From: an uncultured Oscillospiraceae bacterium
GTDB lineage: Bacteria > Bacillota > Clostridia > Oscillospirales > Oscillospiraceae
DNA length: 64,000 nt
Assembly: GCA_934667815.1 (NCBI GenBank)
Contig: CAKUMO010000005.1
Location: 1 to 64,000, forward strand
Direction of reading: 5' to 3'
Shown: piece after piece, positions 30,534 to 39,297 of the stretch
Numbering within the stretch: position 1 is the stretch's first letter
Layout: the number at the start of each line of letters is the position of its first letter
Position numbers and translations under genes: made by a program
Notes under the pieces: generated by a model
What the model was told of the DNA's origin: nothing
Databases searched by the model: none
Seen by the model: the letters and a program-made list of their open reading frames with translations, nothing else

Positions 30534-31565
30534 ATGCGCAGGATTCTGGTGGCCATGTCCGGCGGCGTGGACAGCGCGGCGGCATGCCTGCTCTTGCAGC
30601 GCGACGGCTATGAGGTCGGCGGTGCGACGATGCTTCTGCGCGACGGGCAGGAGGCGGAGATCGAGGACGCACGCAGCGCGGCACGGCAGATGGGGCTTGA
30701 CTTTCATGTGTTCGACCTGCGCGAAGCCTTCCGCAGGACTGTGATCGAGCCGTTTACCGAGGTCTACCGGCAGGGCGGCACGCCGAATCCCTGTATTTTC
30801 TGCAACCGAGCCTTGAAATTCGGCCTGTTTCTGGAAAAGGCGCTGGCGCTGGGCTACGACGGCATGGCCACCGGGCACTACGCCCGCATCGAGAAACAAG
30901 ACGGGCGGTTCCTGCTCAAAACGGCGGTTGACCGCGCGAAGGATCAGTCGTACATGCTCTGCGGGCTGACGCAGTTCCGCCTTGCGCACACGCTTCTGCC
31001 GCTCGGCACAGTCGAAAACAAGCAGGCCGTGCGCGAGCTTGCCGAACAACGCGGTCTCACGCTGGCGCACAAGCACGATTCGCAGGACATCTGCTTTATT
31101 CCGGACGGCGACTACATGGCCTATCTCACGGCACACGGTCTTGTGCCGCAGCAGGGAAATTTCATCACGCCGGAGGGCAAAATTCTTGGACCGCACCGCG
31201 GCTTCGAGGGCTACACCGTCGGCCAGCGGCGCGGACTGGATCTGCCCTGCGGGCATCGGGTATATGTGCTCGGCAAGCGCGGTACGGACGTGATCGTCGG
31301 AGAAAGTGCGGCGCTGTTTTCCGACCGTGTGCGCGTGCGCGAGGTGAATTTCATTCCTTTCGACACGCTGCAGGCGCCCATGCGCGTGCAGGCCAAGCTG
31401 CGCTATACAACCAAGACCGCACCCGCGCTCCTGTCCCCCACCCCGGACGGCTGTGAGCTGCTCTTTGACGAGCCGCAGCGTGCACCCACAGCGGGACAGA
31501 CGGCCGCGTTTTATGACGGAGATACCGTCCTCGGCGGCGGCTTCATCTGTGAAATAAACTCATAA
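30534..31565 (+). CDS. mnmA: tRNA-specific 2-thiouridylase
   Basis: 343 residues start at MRRILVAMSGGVDSAAACLL (PP-loop SGGVDS that binds ATP). The catalytic Cys pair is present in NPCIFCNRALKFG and SQDICFIPDGDYMAYL. Other family blocks are TGHYARIEK, KDQSYMLCGLTQFRLAHTLL and GEGYTVGQRRGLDLP-like FEGYTVGQRRGLDLP. It makes 2-thiouridine at wobble position 34 in Lys, Glu and Gln tRNAs. The start at 30534 is chosen over ATG 30513 because of the ribosome site. No IscS partner is adjacent. Confidence 0.95.
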   Translation: MRRILVAMSGGVDSAAACLLLQRDGYEVGGATMLLRDGQEAEIEDARSAARQMGLDFHVFDLREAFRRTVIEPFTEVYRQGGTPNPCIFCNRALKFGLFLEKALALGYDGMATGHYARIEKQDGRFLLKTAVDRAKDQSYMLCGLTQFRLAHTLLPLGTVENKQAVRELAEQRGLTLAHKHDSQDICFIPDGDYMAYLTAHGLVPQQGNFITPEGKILGPHRGFEGYTVGQRRGLDLPCGHRVYVLGKRGTDVIVGESAALFSDRVRVREVNFIPFDTLQAPMRVQAKLRYTTKTAPALLSPTPDGCELLFDEPQRAPTAGQTAAFYDGDTVLGGGFICEINS

Positions 31566-31589
31566 ACAAACTCTTTGGAGGTAATGACC

Positions 31590-32168
31590 ATGAAAAAGTT
31601 TTTTGCGATTGCGCTCGTACTCGCGCTGCTTGTGGGCGTTTTGGCTGCCTGCGGCAAGGATGAGGGCGCTTCCGGTAAGCATCACGTCGAGATTGACATC
31701 CGCGATTACGGCACCGTCGCCGTCGAGCTGGATGCGGACTCCGCGCCCATCACCGTGGCGAACTTCCTCAAGCTGTCCAAGGGCGGCTTCTATGACGGCC
31801 TGACCTTCCACCGCATCATCAACGGCTTTATGATGCAGGGCGGCGACCCCGAGGGCACCGGCATGGGCGGCTCGGACGAGAAGATCAAGGGCGAATTTAC
31901 CGCCAACGGTGTGCAAAACAGGCTCTCGCACACGCGCGGCGCAATCTCCATGGCGCGCTCGAATGCCTATGACAGCGCCAGTTCACAGTTTTTTATCGTC
32001 CATCAGGACTCGACCTTCCTCGACGGGCAGTATGCATGCTTCGGCTATGTCACCTCCGGCATGGACATCGTTGACGCCATCTGCGAGGGCACGCCCGTCA
32101 CGGACGGCAACGGCACCGTCAAGGGCGGCTGCCAGCCGGTGATCGAGACCATCCGCGTAATTGATTAG
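31590..32168 (+). CDS. Cyclophilin-type peptidyl-prolyl isomerase lipoprotein
   Basis: 192 residues are read from the ATG at 31590 (TTGGAGG upstream). A lipoprotein signal (ALVLALLVGVLAAC) is followed by a complete cyclophilin domain: NFLKLSKGGFYDGLTFHRII, NGFMMQGGDPEGTGMGGS, SMARSNAYDSASSQFFIVHQ and ACFGYVTSGMDIVDAI. It would fold secreted proteins at the outer face of the membrane. It follows mnmA by 24 bp and precedes a TetR gene by 10 bp. Confidence 0.92.
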   Translation: MKKFFAIALVLALLVGVLAACGKDEGASGKHHVEIDIRDYGTVAVELDADSAPITVANFLKLSKGGFYDGLTFHRIINGFMMQGGDPEGTGMGGSDEKIKGEFTANGVQNRLSHTRGAISMARSNAYDSASSQFFIVHQDSTFLDGQYACFGYVTSGMDIVDAICEGTPVTDGNGTVKGGCQPVIETIRVID

Positions 32169-32178
32169 GGAGACGACT

Positions 32179-32874
32179 ATGGCAAGAAGATACGACAGCG
32201 AAGATTCCAAGCGCAGGATCTTGTCGGCCTGCGTGCGTCTGTTCATCGAAAAGGGCTACCGCGAGTCGAAAATGGCGGAAATCATCGCCTGCGCCGATGT
32301 CTCGACGAGCACGTTCCACAACATTTTCCGCTCCAAGGACGGCGTCCTTGAGGAGCTGACGGAGTTCATGTTTGAAAACCAGTTCGGCGCGGCGCACAAG
32401 ATCGTCGGCAAAGAAACTAATCCGGTGCTTCTCTACGCCGTGGAGACCTCGATCCAGCTCACGCTGGCCGAGCTGAACGAGCATCTGCGTGAGATCTATG
32501 TCGAGGTATACACGCTGCCGCGCATTGCGGAGTATATCAATCAGAAAACCTCCTCGGAGCTTTCGAAAATCTTTGCTCCATACCTGCCGGGTTACTCGGA
32601 GAGCGATTTTTACGAGCTGGATATCGGCACGGCGGGTATTATGCGTTCTTACATGGCGCGTCCGTGCGACAAATATTTTACCCTCTCGAAGAAGCTCGAA
32701 CGTTTTTTGACCATGACGCTCGGTGCATACCATGTGCCGCAGGCCGAGCAGGCCGAGGCGCTGGCCTATATCGCCAAGACGGACATCGTTGCCACGGCCA
32801 ACGCCGTGATGCAGGAGCTGTTCCGCGCGCTGGAAATGAAATACGACTTTACTCTGAGCGAACAGCCGCATTGA
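32179..32874 (+). CDS. TetR-family regulator
   Basis: 231 residues run from the ATG at 32179. The N-terminal domain RRILSACVRLFIEKGYRESK, MAEIIACADVSTSTFHNIFR and SKDGVLEEL is a clear TetR helix-turn-helix. The C-terminal ligand domain is not close to a known group. It starts 10 bp after the cyclophilin stop and ends before a strong terminator, so it is the last gene of the mnmA-cyclophilin run. The target is unknown; no operator-like dyad was found near it. Confidence 0.87.
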   Translation: MARRYDSEDSKRRILSACVRLFIEKGYRESKMAEIIACADVSTSTFHNIFRSKDGVLEELTEFMFENQFGAAHKIVGKETNPVLLYAVETSIQLTLAELNEHLREIYVEVYTLPRIAEYINQKTSSELSKIFAPYLPGYSESDFYELDIGTAGIMRSYMARPCDKYFTLSKKLERFLTMTLGAYHVPQAEQAEALAYIAKTDIVATANAVMQELFRALEMKYDFTLSEQPH

Positions 32875-32892
32875 ATTTTAAATTTTATCCAA

Positions 32893-32930
32893 AACAGGAG
32901 TGGTCTGCCGAAAGGCAGACCACTCCTGTT
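32893..32930 (+). terminator. Long hairpin terminator after the TetR gene
   Basis: A 17-bp perfect stem AACAGGAGTGGTCTGCC/GGCAGACCACTCCTGTT has loop GAAA and is followed by CGCATTTATT. The U-run is poor, but the position and strength fit transcription termination. Confidence 0.65.
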
Positions 32931-32950
32931 CGCATTTATTAAAAAGGAGG

Positions 32951-33067
32951 TGCGCCGCAGGGCATTCCCGGAGGACGCCACCGCAAGGATCCGCCCGATC
33001 TCACACAAGCCGCCCTGCGGCGCAGTATTTTTCAGGCGGGCAGGGAAAGGCCGCCGAAAAATCATGG
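32951..33067 (+). repeat. Palindromic intergenic repeat, copy D
   Basis: About 117 bp beginning TGCGCCGCAGGG and holding ACGCCACCGCAAGG, the inverted CCCTGCGGCGCA (33013-33024), then GTATTTTTCAGGCGGGCAGG and CCGCCGAAAAATCATGG. A close copy in inverted orientation is at 34660-34780. The two flank the PadR gene cassette. The surrounding 33068-33250 holds no gene that I can support. Confidence 0.75.
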
Positions 33068-33250
33068 GAAGCGCAGCGTCTGTCCCGCGCTGCGGCAGCC
33101 AGACAGGCTTGCCCGGTGTCTGCCTTTCTATTTTATACCATCAAGGCGATAAATGTCAATGCGATATATAAACTTTTTTCTGAAATCCTCTTGCATTTTT
33201 TCCGGAAACCATGTAATATATCCTTAGAAAATCTATAAGGAGGTTGGCAT

Positions 33251-33598
33251 ATGGAAGATTCGGGCCATTCTTTTGGGGCGTATTTCAAGCGTGCGACCAG
33301 TCCGATTGTTGTATTGGCGATTCTGCGCGAGCGCCCGATGTATGTGTATGAATTGGCTGCGACCATGAAAGAGCGCAGTGCGGGCAAGTTTACCATCTCC
33401 GTTCTTTATCCTGTGCTTTACCGGCTGGAAAGTCAGGGCTATGTCGAAATTCAGAATACGGAGATCGTGGAGGGACGCGCCAGAAGCTATTACCGCGTCA
33501 CGGAAAGCGGGGAAAACCACCTCGCGCAATGTCTGCACGACTATGATGAAATGACCAAAGTGTTCGACCAGCTTGTAAAGAAGGGAACCGCGCAATGA
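33251..33598 (+). CDS. PadR-family transcriptional regulator
   Basis: This 115-residue small winged-helix regulator has the PadR pattern RATSPIVVLAILRERPMYVY, ELAATMKERSAGKFTISVLY, PVLYRLESQGYVEIQNTEIV, RSYYRVTESGENHL. PadR proteins usually repress a neighbouring operon. The stop overlaps the next gene (ATGA), a membrane protein that commonly accompanies PadR genes. AGGAGG precedes the ATG. Confidence 0.9.
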   Translation: MEDSGHSFGAYFKRATSPIVVLAILRERPMYVYELAATMKERSAGKFTISVLYPVLYRLESQGYVEIQNTEIVEGRARSYYRVTESGENHLAQCLHDYDEMTKVFDQLVKKGTAQ

Positions 33599-34008
33599 AC
33601 AGAGATACTCCGATAAAAATATATTGTAAAAAAGTGGGTCAACATCTCGATTGCGGCCGCAAGGAAAAGACGGAACTTCTGCGCGGCCTCTGCGAGGAGA
33701 TCACGGAGGCCGGGCAGCAGGCCGCGGATTATTCAGAGCTTGTGCGTAAATACGGCGCACCGGAGGAAACCGCTGCCACGCTGCAAGCCGCTTTGAAAGA
33801 GGAAACTGTCCGGCAATATCAGAAAAAGCGCAGCCGCAAGAGCCGCCTGTTCCTCGGCATTGGGATCCTGGTAGTTGCACTTTTGGCCGCCGCTTTTGGA
33901 TTGTTGTTAAAATACACGCGGTCCAGGGTGCCGGAAAAATTCGGCGAAACCATCTATGATACTTCCCCGGAGTCGAGCGACCTTGAAAGCCTGGACTGGG
34001 AAGAATAA
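33595..34008 (+). CDS. DUF1700-like membrane protein paired with PadR
   Basis: The 137-residue protein has an N-terminal helical region (YCKKVGQHLDCGRKEKTELL, RGLCEEITEAGQQAADYSEL, YGAPEETAATLQAAL) typical of the DUF1700/HAAS cytoplasmic domain often found next to PadR. One membrane helix (LFLGIGILVVALLAAAFGLL) and a short acidic external tail follow. It is coupled to the PadR gene by a 4-bp overlap. It probably senses or titrates PadR at the membrane (inference). Confidence 0.72.
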   Translation: MNRDTPIKIYCKKVGQHLDCGRKEKTELLRGLCEEITEAGQQAADYSELVRKYGAPEETAATLQAALKEETVRQYQKKRSRKSRLFLGIGILVVALLAAAFGLLLKYTRSRVPEKFGETIYDTSPESSDLESLDWEE

Positions 34009-34026
34009 CACAAAGGAGAACCGACA

Positions 34027-34491
34027 ATGAAAAAAATTCTTTCGATCGTTTTATGTCTGGCAACAATCCTGTGCGCCTGCGGGCTGTTCGCCCATGCCGC
34101 TGCGCCGGAACGTGAGCGCACCGTCACGGTCTTCCCGGACGGAAGCTACTGCATCACGACGATCACGGTGGAGCCGTCCGAGGCGGTCGCCACGATGGCT
34201 TCCATGAAAACAAAGACGGGGGTAAAGTCGCAGGAATTTTACAGCGCAACCAATGCCCTGCTCTACACGGCGTATGTAAGAGGAACGTTCCAGTATGACG
34301 GAAGTACATCCATCGCAACGGCCGCGCAGTACAGCTACAAGATCACCGACTCAACATGGTCCTTTGTTTCCGGTTCTGCTACACACACAAACGCAACTGC
34401 AATTGCGGTCTGCAAGTTCCACGCGACAATCGCCGGGGACAGAACGGCCACGGTGCGCCTTTCCTGTGCTCCCGACGGCACGCTGTCGTAA
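34027..34491 (+). CDS. Secreted small beta protein
   Basis: The 154 residues have a Sec signal (MKKILSIVLCLATILCACGL, FAHAAAPE) and a mature part rich in Thr, Ser and Tyr with alternating beta strands (TVTVFPDGSYCITTITVEPS, YSYKITDSTWSFVSGSATHT, ATVRLSCAPDGTLS) and a few Cys. The CAC in the signal might serve as a lipobox, but the context is poor. It is third in the PadR cassette with AAAGGAG upstream. I do not recognise a family; a secreted or surface-exposed target of PadR control is plausible. Confidence 0.65.
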   Translation: MKKILSIVLCLATILCACGLFAHAAAPERERTVTVFPDGSYCITTITVEPSEAVATMASMKTKTGVKSQEFYSATNALLYTAYVRGTFQYDGSTSIATAAQYSYKITDSTWSFVSGSATHTNATAIAVCKFHATIAGDRTATVRLSCAPDGTLS

Positions 34492-34659
34492 ACTCTCAAA
34501 TTCGAAGTCCGACGTTTCTGCCCTATAACAAGGATTTTTGAAAATTTCTCAAATTCTCTCGCCAAAATCGGTTGCAAATTTCGTTTTCGCGGGTCTAATA
34601 GACGGAAAGTAATTTTCGGTTTTTCTGCTTCATACGGAATTTTGCTTTCGCAGAATGCT

Positions 34660-34780
34660 CCACGGTTTTTCGGCGGTCTTCCCTGCCCGCCTGAAAAATA
34701 CTGCGCCGCAGGGTCGGCTCTCGAGTTGAATTGGGCGGAACCTTGCGGTGGCGTTCGCCCGACGAAGGCCCTGCGGCGCA
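34660..34780 (-). repeat. Palindromic intergenic repeat, copy E
   Basis: Inverted copy of the 32951-33067 repeat: read on the minus strand, TGCGCCGCAGGGCCTTC, ACGCCACCGCAAGG, CCCTGCGGCGCAGTATTTTT, CAGGCGGGCAGGGAA, CCGCCGAAAAA. Differences between copies fall mostly outside the palindromic arms. The rest of 34492-34834 contains no supported gene. Confidence 0.75.
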
Positions 34781-34834
34781 TTGATTTTCCGCACTTCACC
34801 GACACACAGCCGGACGATTGAGCCAAATCACCGA

Positions 34835-34868
34835 ACCCGGGAGAAGCCCCTCGCGGCTTCTCCCGGGT
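34835..34868 (+). terminator. Strong hairpin with downstream T-rich tract
   Basis: A 14-bp stem ACCCGGGAGAAGCC/GGCTTCTCCCGGGT is followed by GATTTTGTTTTT. It probably ends rightward transcription from the PadR cassette before the antiporter promoter. Confidence 0.7.
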
Positions 34869-34903
34869 GATTTTGTTTTTCCGCACTCTGCGCATATTTT
34901 CAA

Positions 34904-34932
34904 TTGCATCGTCCGCGCGATTCTGCTATAAT
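34904..34932 (+). promoter_or_regulatory. Antiporter promoter
   Basis: TTGCAT (34904-34909), 17-bp spacer and TATAAT (34927-34932). Confidence 0.65.
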
Positions 34933-34966
34933 AGAAGCCCGATTTCAAAAGAAGAGGAACATGATT

Positions 34967-35995
34967 ATGATCGACGCAATTCTCTCCTGGTACAACGGCC
35001 TGAACGATACGCTGCCGGGCGCGCTGCTCGTGTTCGCCGTCGGCGCGCTGCTGCTGATCAAGGGCGGCGACTGGTTTGTGGACAGCGCAGTCGGCATTGC
35101 CAAACGCTTCCACGTTCCGGAAATCCTTATTGGCGCCACGGTCGTCTCCATCGGCACAACGCTGCCCGAGGTCATGGTCTCCACAACGGCCGCGATCAAC
35201 CAAAACGGCGCGATTGCCTACGGCAACGCCATCGGCTCCATCATCTGCAATACCGCGCTGATCGCAGCGCTGACCATTGCAATTCGTCCGGCGAGCATCA
35301 ACCGCAAAACCATCGTCGCGCCGGTGTTGTTTTTCTTCCTGTCCGCTGCGATCTATCTGCTTGCGGCCTACGGCTTCGGTCGCTTCGACCGCTGGCTCGG
35401 CGTCGTGATGCTGCTGGTTTTCGCGGCCTATATCGCCGTGACGGTCCGTCAGGGCTTCAAAAAAAACCCGCTTGCGCATGAGACTCAGGAGCCGGAAAAG
35501 CCCGAAGGGTCACTGGTCAGGGATCTTTTGATTCTGGTCGTCGGCGCGGCAGTGATTGCGCTCGGCGCAAAAATGCTGGAAGGCTCCTCCGTCTCTCTGG
35601 CAAAAATGGCGGGCATCCCCACAGAGGTCATCGGCGTTACCGTCGTCGCTCTGTGCACGTCGCTGCCGGAGCTGGTCACGGCAATCACATCACTTGCCAA
35701 GGGGCACGGTTCGCTGTCGCTGGGCAATATCATCGGCGCGAACATCTTCAATCTGGTGCTGGTGAGCGGCATGGCAGTCACGATCTCGCCCTTTGCCGTG
35801 CCGGAGGGCAGCAAGTTCTTGGGACACAACGCCTCGCTGGTCCTGGAAATCCCGCTGATGGTGACGGTCATGGCTATCATGACGCTGCCCGCACTCGTGA
35901 AGGGCAAGCTGCGCCGCTGGCAGGGCATCCTGCTGCTGGGCATCTACGCCGCCTTCGTGGTCTTGCAGGTGCTGATTGCGGTGGGAATTGTTTGA
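34967..35995 (+). CDS. Calcium/sodium antiporter of the CaCA family
   Basis: About 342 residues start at ATG 34967 (AGAGGA 8 nt upstream; ATG 34961 is too close to it). There are ten or so membrane helices in two halves, each with the alpha-repeat signature: GATVVSIGTTLPEVMVST in the first and GVTVVALCTSLPELVTAI in the second, with GNAIGSIICNTALI and GNIIGANIFNLVLV following. This is the YrbG-type group that exchanges Ca2+ for Na+ or K+ across the membrane. It is a single-gene unit ended by a hairpin. Confidence 0.92.
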   Translation: MIDAILSWYNGLNDTLPGALLVFAVGALLLIKGGDWFVDSAVGIAKRFHVPEILIGATVVSIGTTLPEVMVSTTAAINQNGAIAYGNAIGSIICNTALIAALTIAIRPASINRKTIVAPVLFFFLSAAIYLLAAYGFGRFDRWLGVVMLLVFAAYIAVTVRQGFKKNPLAHETQEPEKPEGSLVRDLLILVVGAAVIALGAKMLEGSSVSLAKMAGIPTEVIGVTVVALCTSLPELVTAITSLAKGHGSLSLGNIIGANIFNLVLVSGMAVTISPFAVPEGSKFLGHNASLVLEIPLMVTVMAIMTLPALVKGKLRRWQGILLLGIYAAFVVLQVLIAVGIV

Positions 35996-36006
35996 TTTTG
36001 GAAAGT

Positions 36007-36321
36007 AACGGAGCCGCTTCGATGAAACGGCTCCGTTCAGACTGTCAAAAAGTCCGTAATCGTCAAAATCGATTCACGATTCAATAGATTTTTTCTCCTT
36101 GGATTTCATTTACAAAAGTCGTGGATTCCAAACAATATAGTCTGAAAATCAGCTTGCTGCGCAAGGATTTTGACTTACTGCGCAACTCACGCCCTACCGT
36201 ACCTATGTACGCCGACGGGCGTGAGTTGCTTGTCTTTCGAGCTTTTTCACAGTCTGACAGCGTACCGAAAAAGGGTTTTCGGCACGCTGTAACGGAGCCG
36301 CTTCGGTGAAGCGGCTCCGTT
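36007..36321. repeat. Palindromic element with terminal inverted repeats
   Basis: The convergent gap between the antiporter and D-lactate dehydrogenase genes is bordered by two hairpins, AACGGAGCCG/CGGCTCCGTT at 36007-36037 and the same at 36291-36321. Just inside lie CAGACTGTCAAAAAG (36038-36052) and its inverted match CTTTTTCACAGTCTG (36242-36256). In the middle is the stem GCAACTCACGCCC/GGGCGTGAGTTGC (about 36181-36229). The end hairpins can act as terminators for both genes. The symmetry looks MITE-like. Confidence 0.65.
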
Positions 36322-36332
36322 GTTATTAAAAC

Positions 36333-37367
36333 TCAAAAACATTTTTGATTGCGTTCCTTGCGGCAGGCTTCCTTGCGCTCGCAGTGGTAGCACACCTCGG
36401 TATCCGGCGACGGCTCGCCGCGCTCGAATTTCATGAGGTTGTCCACCGTGGTCGCAGCGATGTTATTGAGCGCCTCCTTCGTGAGGAACGCCTGATGCGA
36501 CGTGACGATCACGTTCGGCATGGAGATCAGGCGCACAAGCGTGTCGTCCGCGACGATCTCCTCCGAGCAATCCTCATAAAACAGGTCGCCCTCCTCCTCG
36601 TACACGTCGAGGCAGGCCGCGCCGACCTTCCGGCTTTTCAGTCCTTCGATCAGTGCCTCGGTGTCCACCAGACCGCCGCGCGACGTGTTCACAAGGACGG
36701 TGCCGGGCTTCATTTTCTCGATGGCGGCGGCGTTAATCATGTGCCGCGTCTCGTCGGTGAGCGGGCAGTGCAGCGAGATCACGTCCGACTGCTCGAGCAG
36801 CTCCGTCAGCCCCACATAGTCCAGCCCGGCAGACGGATTCGGGAATTTGTCATAGGCCAGCACGCGCATGCCGAAGCCCTTGCAGATGTCCGCGAAAATA
36901 CGGCCGATCTTACCGGTGCCGACAACGCCGACGGTCTTGCCGTGCAGGTCGAAGCCCGTGAGACCGGAAAGGCTGAAATTAAAATCGCGCGTGCGGATAT
37001 AAGCCTTGTTCGTGTGGCGGTTGACCGTCAGCAGCAGCGCCATGGCGTGCTCTGCGACCGCATAGGGCGAGTAGGCAGGAACGCGGAACACATGGAGCTT
37101 GCCGAAGCACGCGCGTGTGTCTACATTGTTAAAGCCCGCGCAGCGCAGCGCGACGACCCGCACGCCCTCTTTGTAAAGCGTCTCGACCACCTTGGCGTTC
37201 ACGGTGTCGTTGACGAACACGCACACGCCGTCAAAGCCTCTGGCCAGCGACGCGGTATCCTCGTTGAGCTTTGTCTCAAAATATTTGATCTCTAAGCCCG
37301 TTCCGGCCGCATGCGCGTCAAAGCCGGGCTTGTCATAGGGCTTGGCATCGAAAAATGCAAGTTTCAT
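36333..37367 (-). CDS. D-lactate dehydrogenase with Cys-rich C-terminal tail
   Basis: The 344 residues show the D-2-hydroxyacid dehydrogenase fold: NAD motif VGVVGTGKIGRIFADICKGF, catalytic Arg in VNTSRGGLVDTEAL, Glu in LDVYEEEGDLFYED, His in VIVTSHQAFLT, and the substrate loop RCAGFNNVD. The length and LFYED segment fit fermentative D-lactate dehydrogenase (LdhA-like), reducing pyruvate to D-lactate with NADH. It ends with an extra tail CYHCERKEACRKERNQKCF with four Cys, seen in some Clostridia and possibly metal binding. It is a single gene. Confidence 0.88.
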   Translation of the reverse strand: MKLAFFDAKPYDKPGFDAHAAGTGLEIKYFETKLNEDTASLARGFDGVCVFVNDTVNAKVVETLYKEGVRVVALRCAGFNNVDTRACFGKLHVFRVPAYSPYAVAEHAMALLLTVNRHTNKAYIRTRDFNFSLSGLTGFDLHGKTVGVVGTGKIGRIFADICKGFGMRVLAYDKFPNPSAGLDYVGLTELLEQSDVISLHCPLTDETRHMINAAAIEKMKPGTVLVNTSRGGLVDTEALIEGLKSRKVGAACLDVYEEEGDLFYEDCSEEIVADDTLVRLISMPNVIVTSHQAFLTKEALNNIAATTVDNLMKFERGEPSPDTEVCYHCERKEACRKERNQKCF

Positions 37368-37459
37368 AGAAAAAACCTCCGATCTGTTTCTTTTATCTTT
37401 GTTATATACGTTTCCTCGGGATTCGTCAAGAGGAAAATCCTATAAAATCGCAAGGCCGG

Positions 37460-39247
37460 TTACGGTCTGCCGCCCTGACCGCCGCCGAAGCCGTCGGGCG
37501 GGGTGCCGGGCGTTCCGTTTCCGTCAGGCGGCGTAGGCTGACCGTTCTGTCCGCCGTTTCCGTCCGGCGGCGTTCCGGGGTTGCCGCCCATGCCGCCGGG
37601 CTGGCCCATGCCCATGCTGCTGCCGTAAATCAGGCTGTCGAGGGTAACGGTAGTCTGCTGGCTGCCCGCCGAGACGGTGTAGCTCTCGCCCTGCGTCAGT
37701 CCCGCGCAGCTCACAACGACGCTGCGGTAGCTCTTGCCGGGCGTGTGGGAGAGCAGGACGGTGCCGGAGGAATCCTTGACGGTGATCTCGTCGCCCGCCG
37801 CGCCGCTGAGGTTCAGCAGGATGCTGGCCTGCGTCGAATTGCTGCCAAAGTTCATGACCATGCCGTTCGAGCCGACCGCCACGAGCGTGCCGCCTGTGAT
37901 GGTACCGGTGCCGTCGTAGTCCAACGCGCCGTCGCCGTCGCTGGTCGGGCCGTCGATATAGATCTCGCCGCCGGTGACGGTCAGGTCGCCGTTGGAGTCG
38001 ATGCCGTCGCCGCTTGCGTCAATGTAAATCACGCCGCCGGAGATGTTGATATAGTACTCCGAGCTGCCGGAGAAGGCATCCTGCCACGGGCCGAAGCCGC
38101 TTTGGTCGTTGCCGCCCGCTGCGTTGATGCCGTCGTCGCTGGCGACGATGTGGATCTCACCGCCCGTGATGTCCACGGTTGCACCTTCGAGGCCCTCGTA
38201 GCATTCGGTGATGTTGAGCGTGCCGCCGGAGACGGTCGTGTTGCCGTCGGCGTGGACGCCGTCGTCGCCCGTTTTGAACTCAAACGTACCGCCTTCGATC
38301 AAAGCGTCGCCGTTGGAGTGCAGCGCATCGTCCGCGCACTCGAGGGTAAAATTGCCGCTTTCGACCGTCAGGAGAACGCCCGCCTTGAGTCCCTTGGCGC
38401 TGGCGTCGTCCGCAAGGGTCGCGCCGCTGCCGCCGCCTGTGGTGACGGTGAAGTCAGAACCGGAAACGGTCAGCTTCGTCTCGGCCTGCACGCCGTCCTC
38501 CCCCGCGTTCAGGGTCAGAACGGAATCCGCAATGTCAATGAAGCCGAGCGCTTCGTCGGAATCGTTCGTCGAACGCAGCGCGTCGCCGCCGGAGGTGATG
38601 TTGAGCACCGCGTTCCTGACCGTGCAGGAGTCCTTGCCGTTCACGCCGTGGTTTTCCGCCGTGACCGCCAGAGTCACGTTTTCGATCAGGAGCGTGTCCT
38701 TGCTCGTGACGCCGTTATGATAGTTGGCGTTGACCTCCAGCGTGCCGCTGCCGGAAAGGACAAGGTCTGCCTTGGAATACAGGCAGGCGTTCGGTTCTTC
38801 GTCGGCCTCGGAGGAGAGAGAATCAGCAAAGGTGTAGCTCTCGCCGTCGGTAAGCGTGCTGTGCGTGCCGTCGGGAAGATAGACCGTAACGCTCGCCGCC
38901 TTATAAATATAGAGCGGGCTGCCATAGGAGCAGGTCACGGACGCGTCTTGCAGCACAAGCGTGACGTCCTGCTTGGGTGCGTTGACAAGAATGCGGCCGT
39001 CGGTGAGCGTACCGGTGACGGTGTAGGTGCCGCCGGAGGTGACGGTTACGACGCCGTTTTCCTCGCTTGCACCGGAGCCGGTGATCTTTGTACCGGAATC
39101 GGACAGGGTAATCTGCACGGCATTGTCCGTCGTGATTGTCTGGGATTCGGATGCGGATGGCTCCGAGGTCTCCGCTTCGGTTTGGCCGCAGGCACACAGC
39201 AGCGCCAGCAGCGCGAGTGTGGTGAATAGGAATAAGAATCGTTTCAT
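37460..39247 (-). CDS. Carbohydrate-binding-like lipoprotein (DUF4353)
   Basis: The 595 residues have a lipoprotein signal (LALLALLCAC) and a long right-handed beta-helix-like domain with many repeats of the type S-G-G-x-L-x-I-x-x-G-D-D-G-I/V-x-A-x-G, of the DUF4353 carbohydrate-binding family. A Gly/Pro/Asn-rich tail (GMGQPGGMGGNPGTPP, DGNGGQNGQPTPP, GTPPDGFGGGQGGRP) ends the protein. It sits on the outer surface. Proteins of this family recur beside VTC and DUF4956 genes, as here on the divergent side. The shared promoter gap has four 6-bp half-sites that a response regulator may bind. Confidence 0.8.
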   Translation of the reverse strand: MKRFLFLFTTLALLALLCACGQTEAETSEPSASESQTITTDNAVQITLSDSGTKITGSGASEENGVVTVTSGGTYTVTGTLTDGRILVNAPKQDVTLVLQDASVTCSYGSPLYIYKAASVTVYLPDGTHSTLTDGESYTFADSLSSEADEEPNACLYSKADLVLSGSGTLEVNANYHNGVTSKDTLLIENVTLAVTAENHGVNGKDSCTVRNAVLNITSGGDALRSTNDSDEALGFIDIADSVLTLNAGEDGVQAETKLTVSGSDFTVTTGGGSGATLADDASAKGLKAGVLLTVESGNFTLECADDALHSNGDALIEGGTFEFKTGDDGVHADGNTTVSGGTLNITECYEGLEGATVDITGGEIHIVASDDGINAAGGNDQSGFGPWQDAFSGSSEYYINISGGVIYIDASGDGIDSNGDLTVTGGEIYIDGPTSDGDGALDYDGTGTITGGTLVAVGSNGMVMNFGSNSTQASILLNLSGAAGDEITVKDSSGTVLLSHTPGKSYRSVVVSCAGLTQGESYTVSAGSQQTTVTLDSLIYGSSMGMGQPGGMGGNPGTPPDGNGGQNGQPTPPDGNGTPGTPPDGFGGGQGGRP

Positions 39248-39297
39248 GGGATCGAACCTCCTTTTTGGATTTTCTGCCCGGATTCTACACCCGCAAG

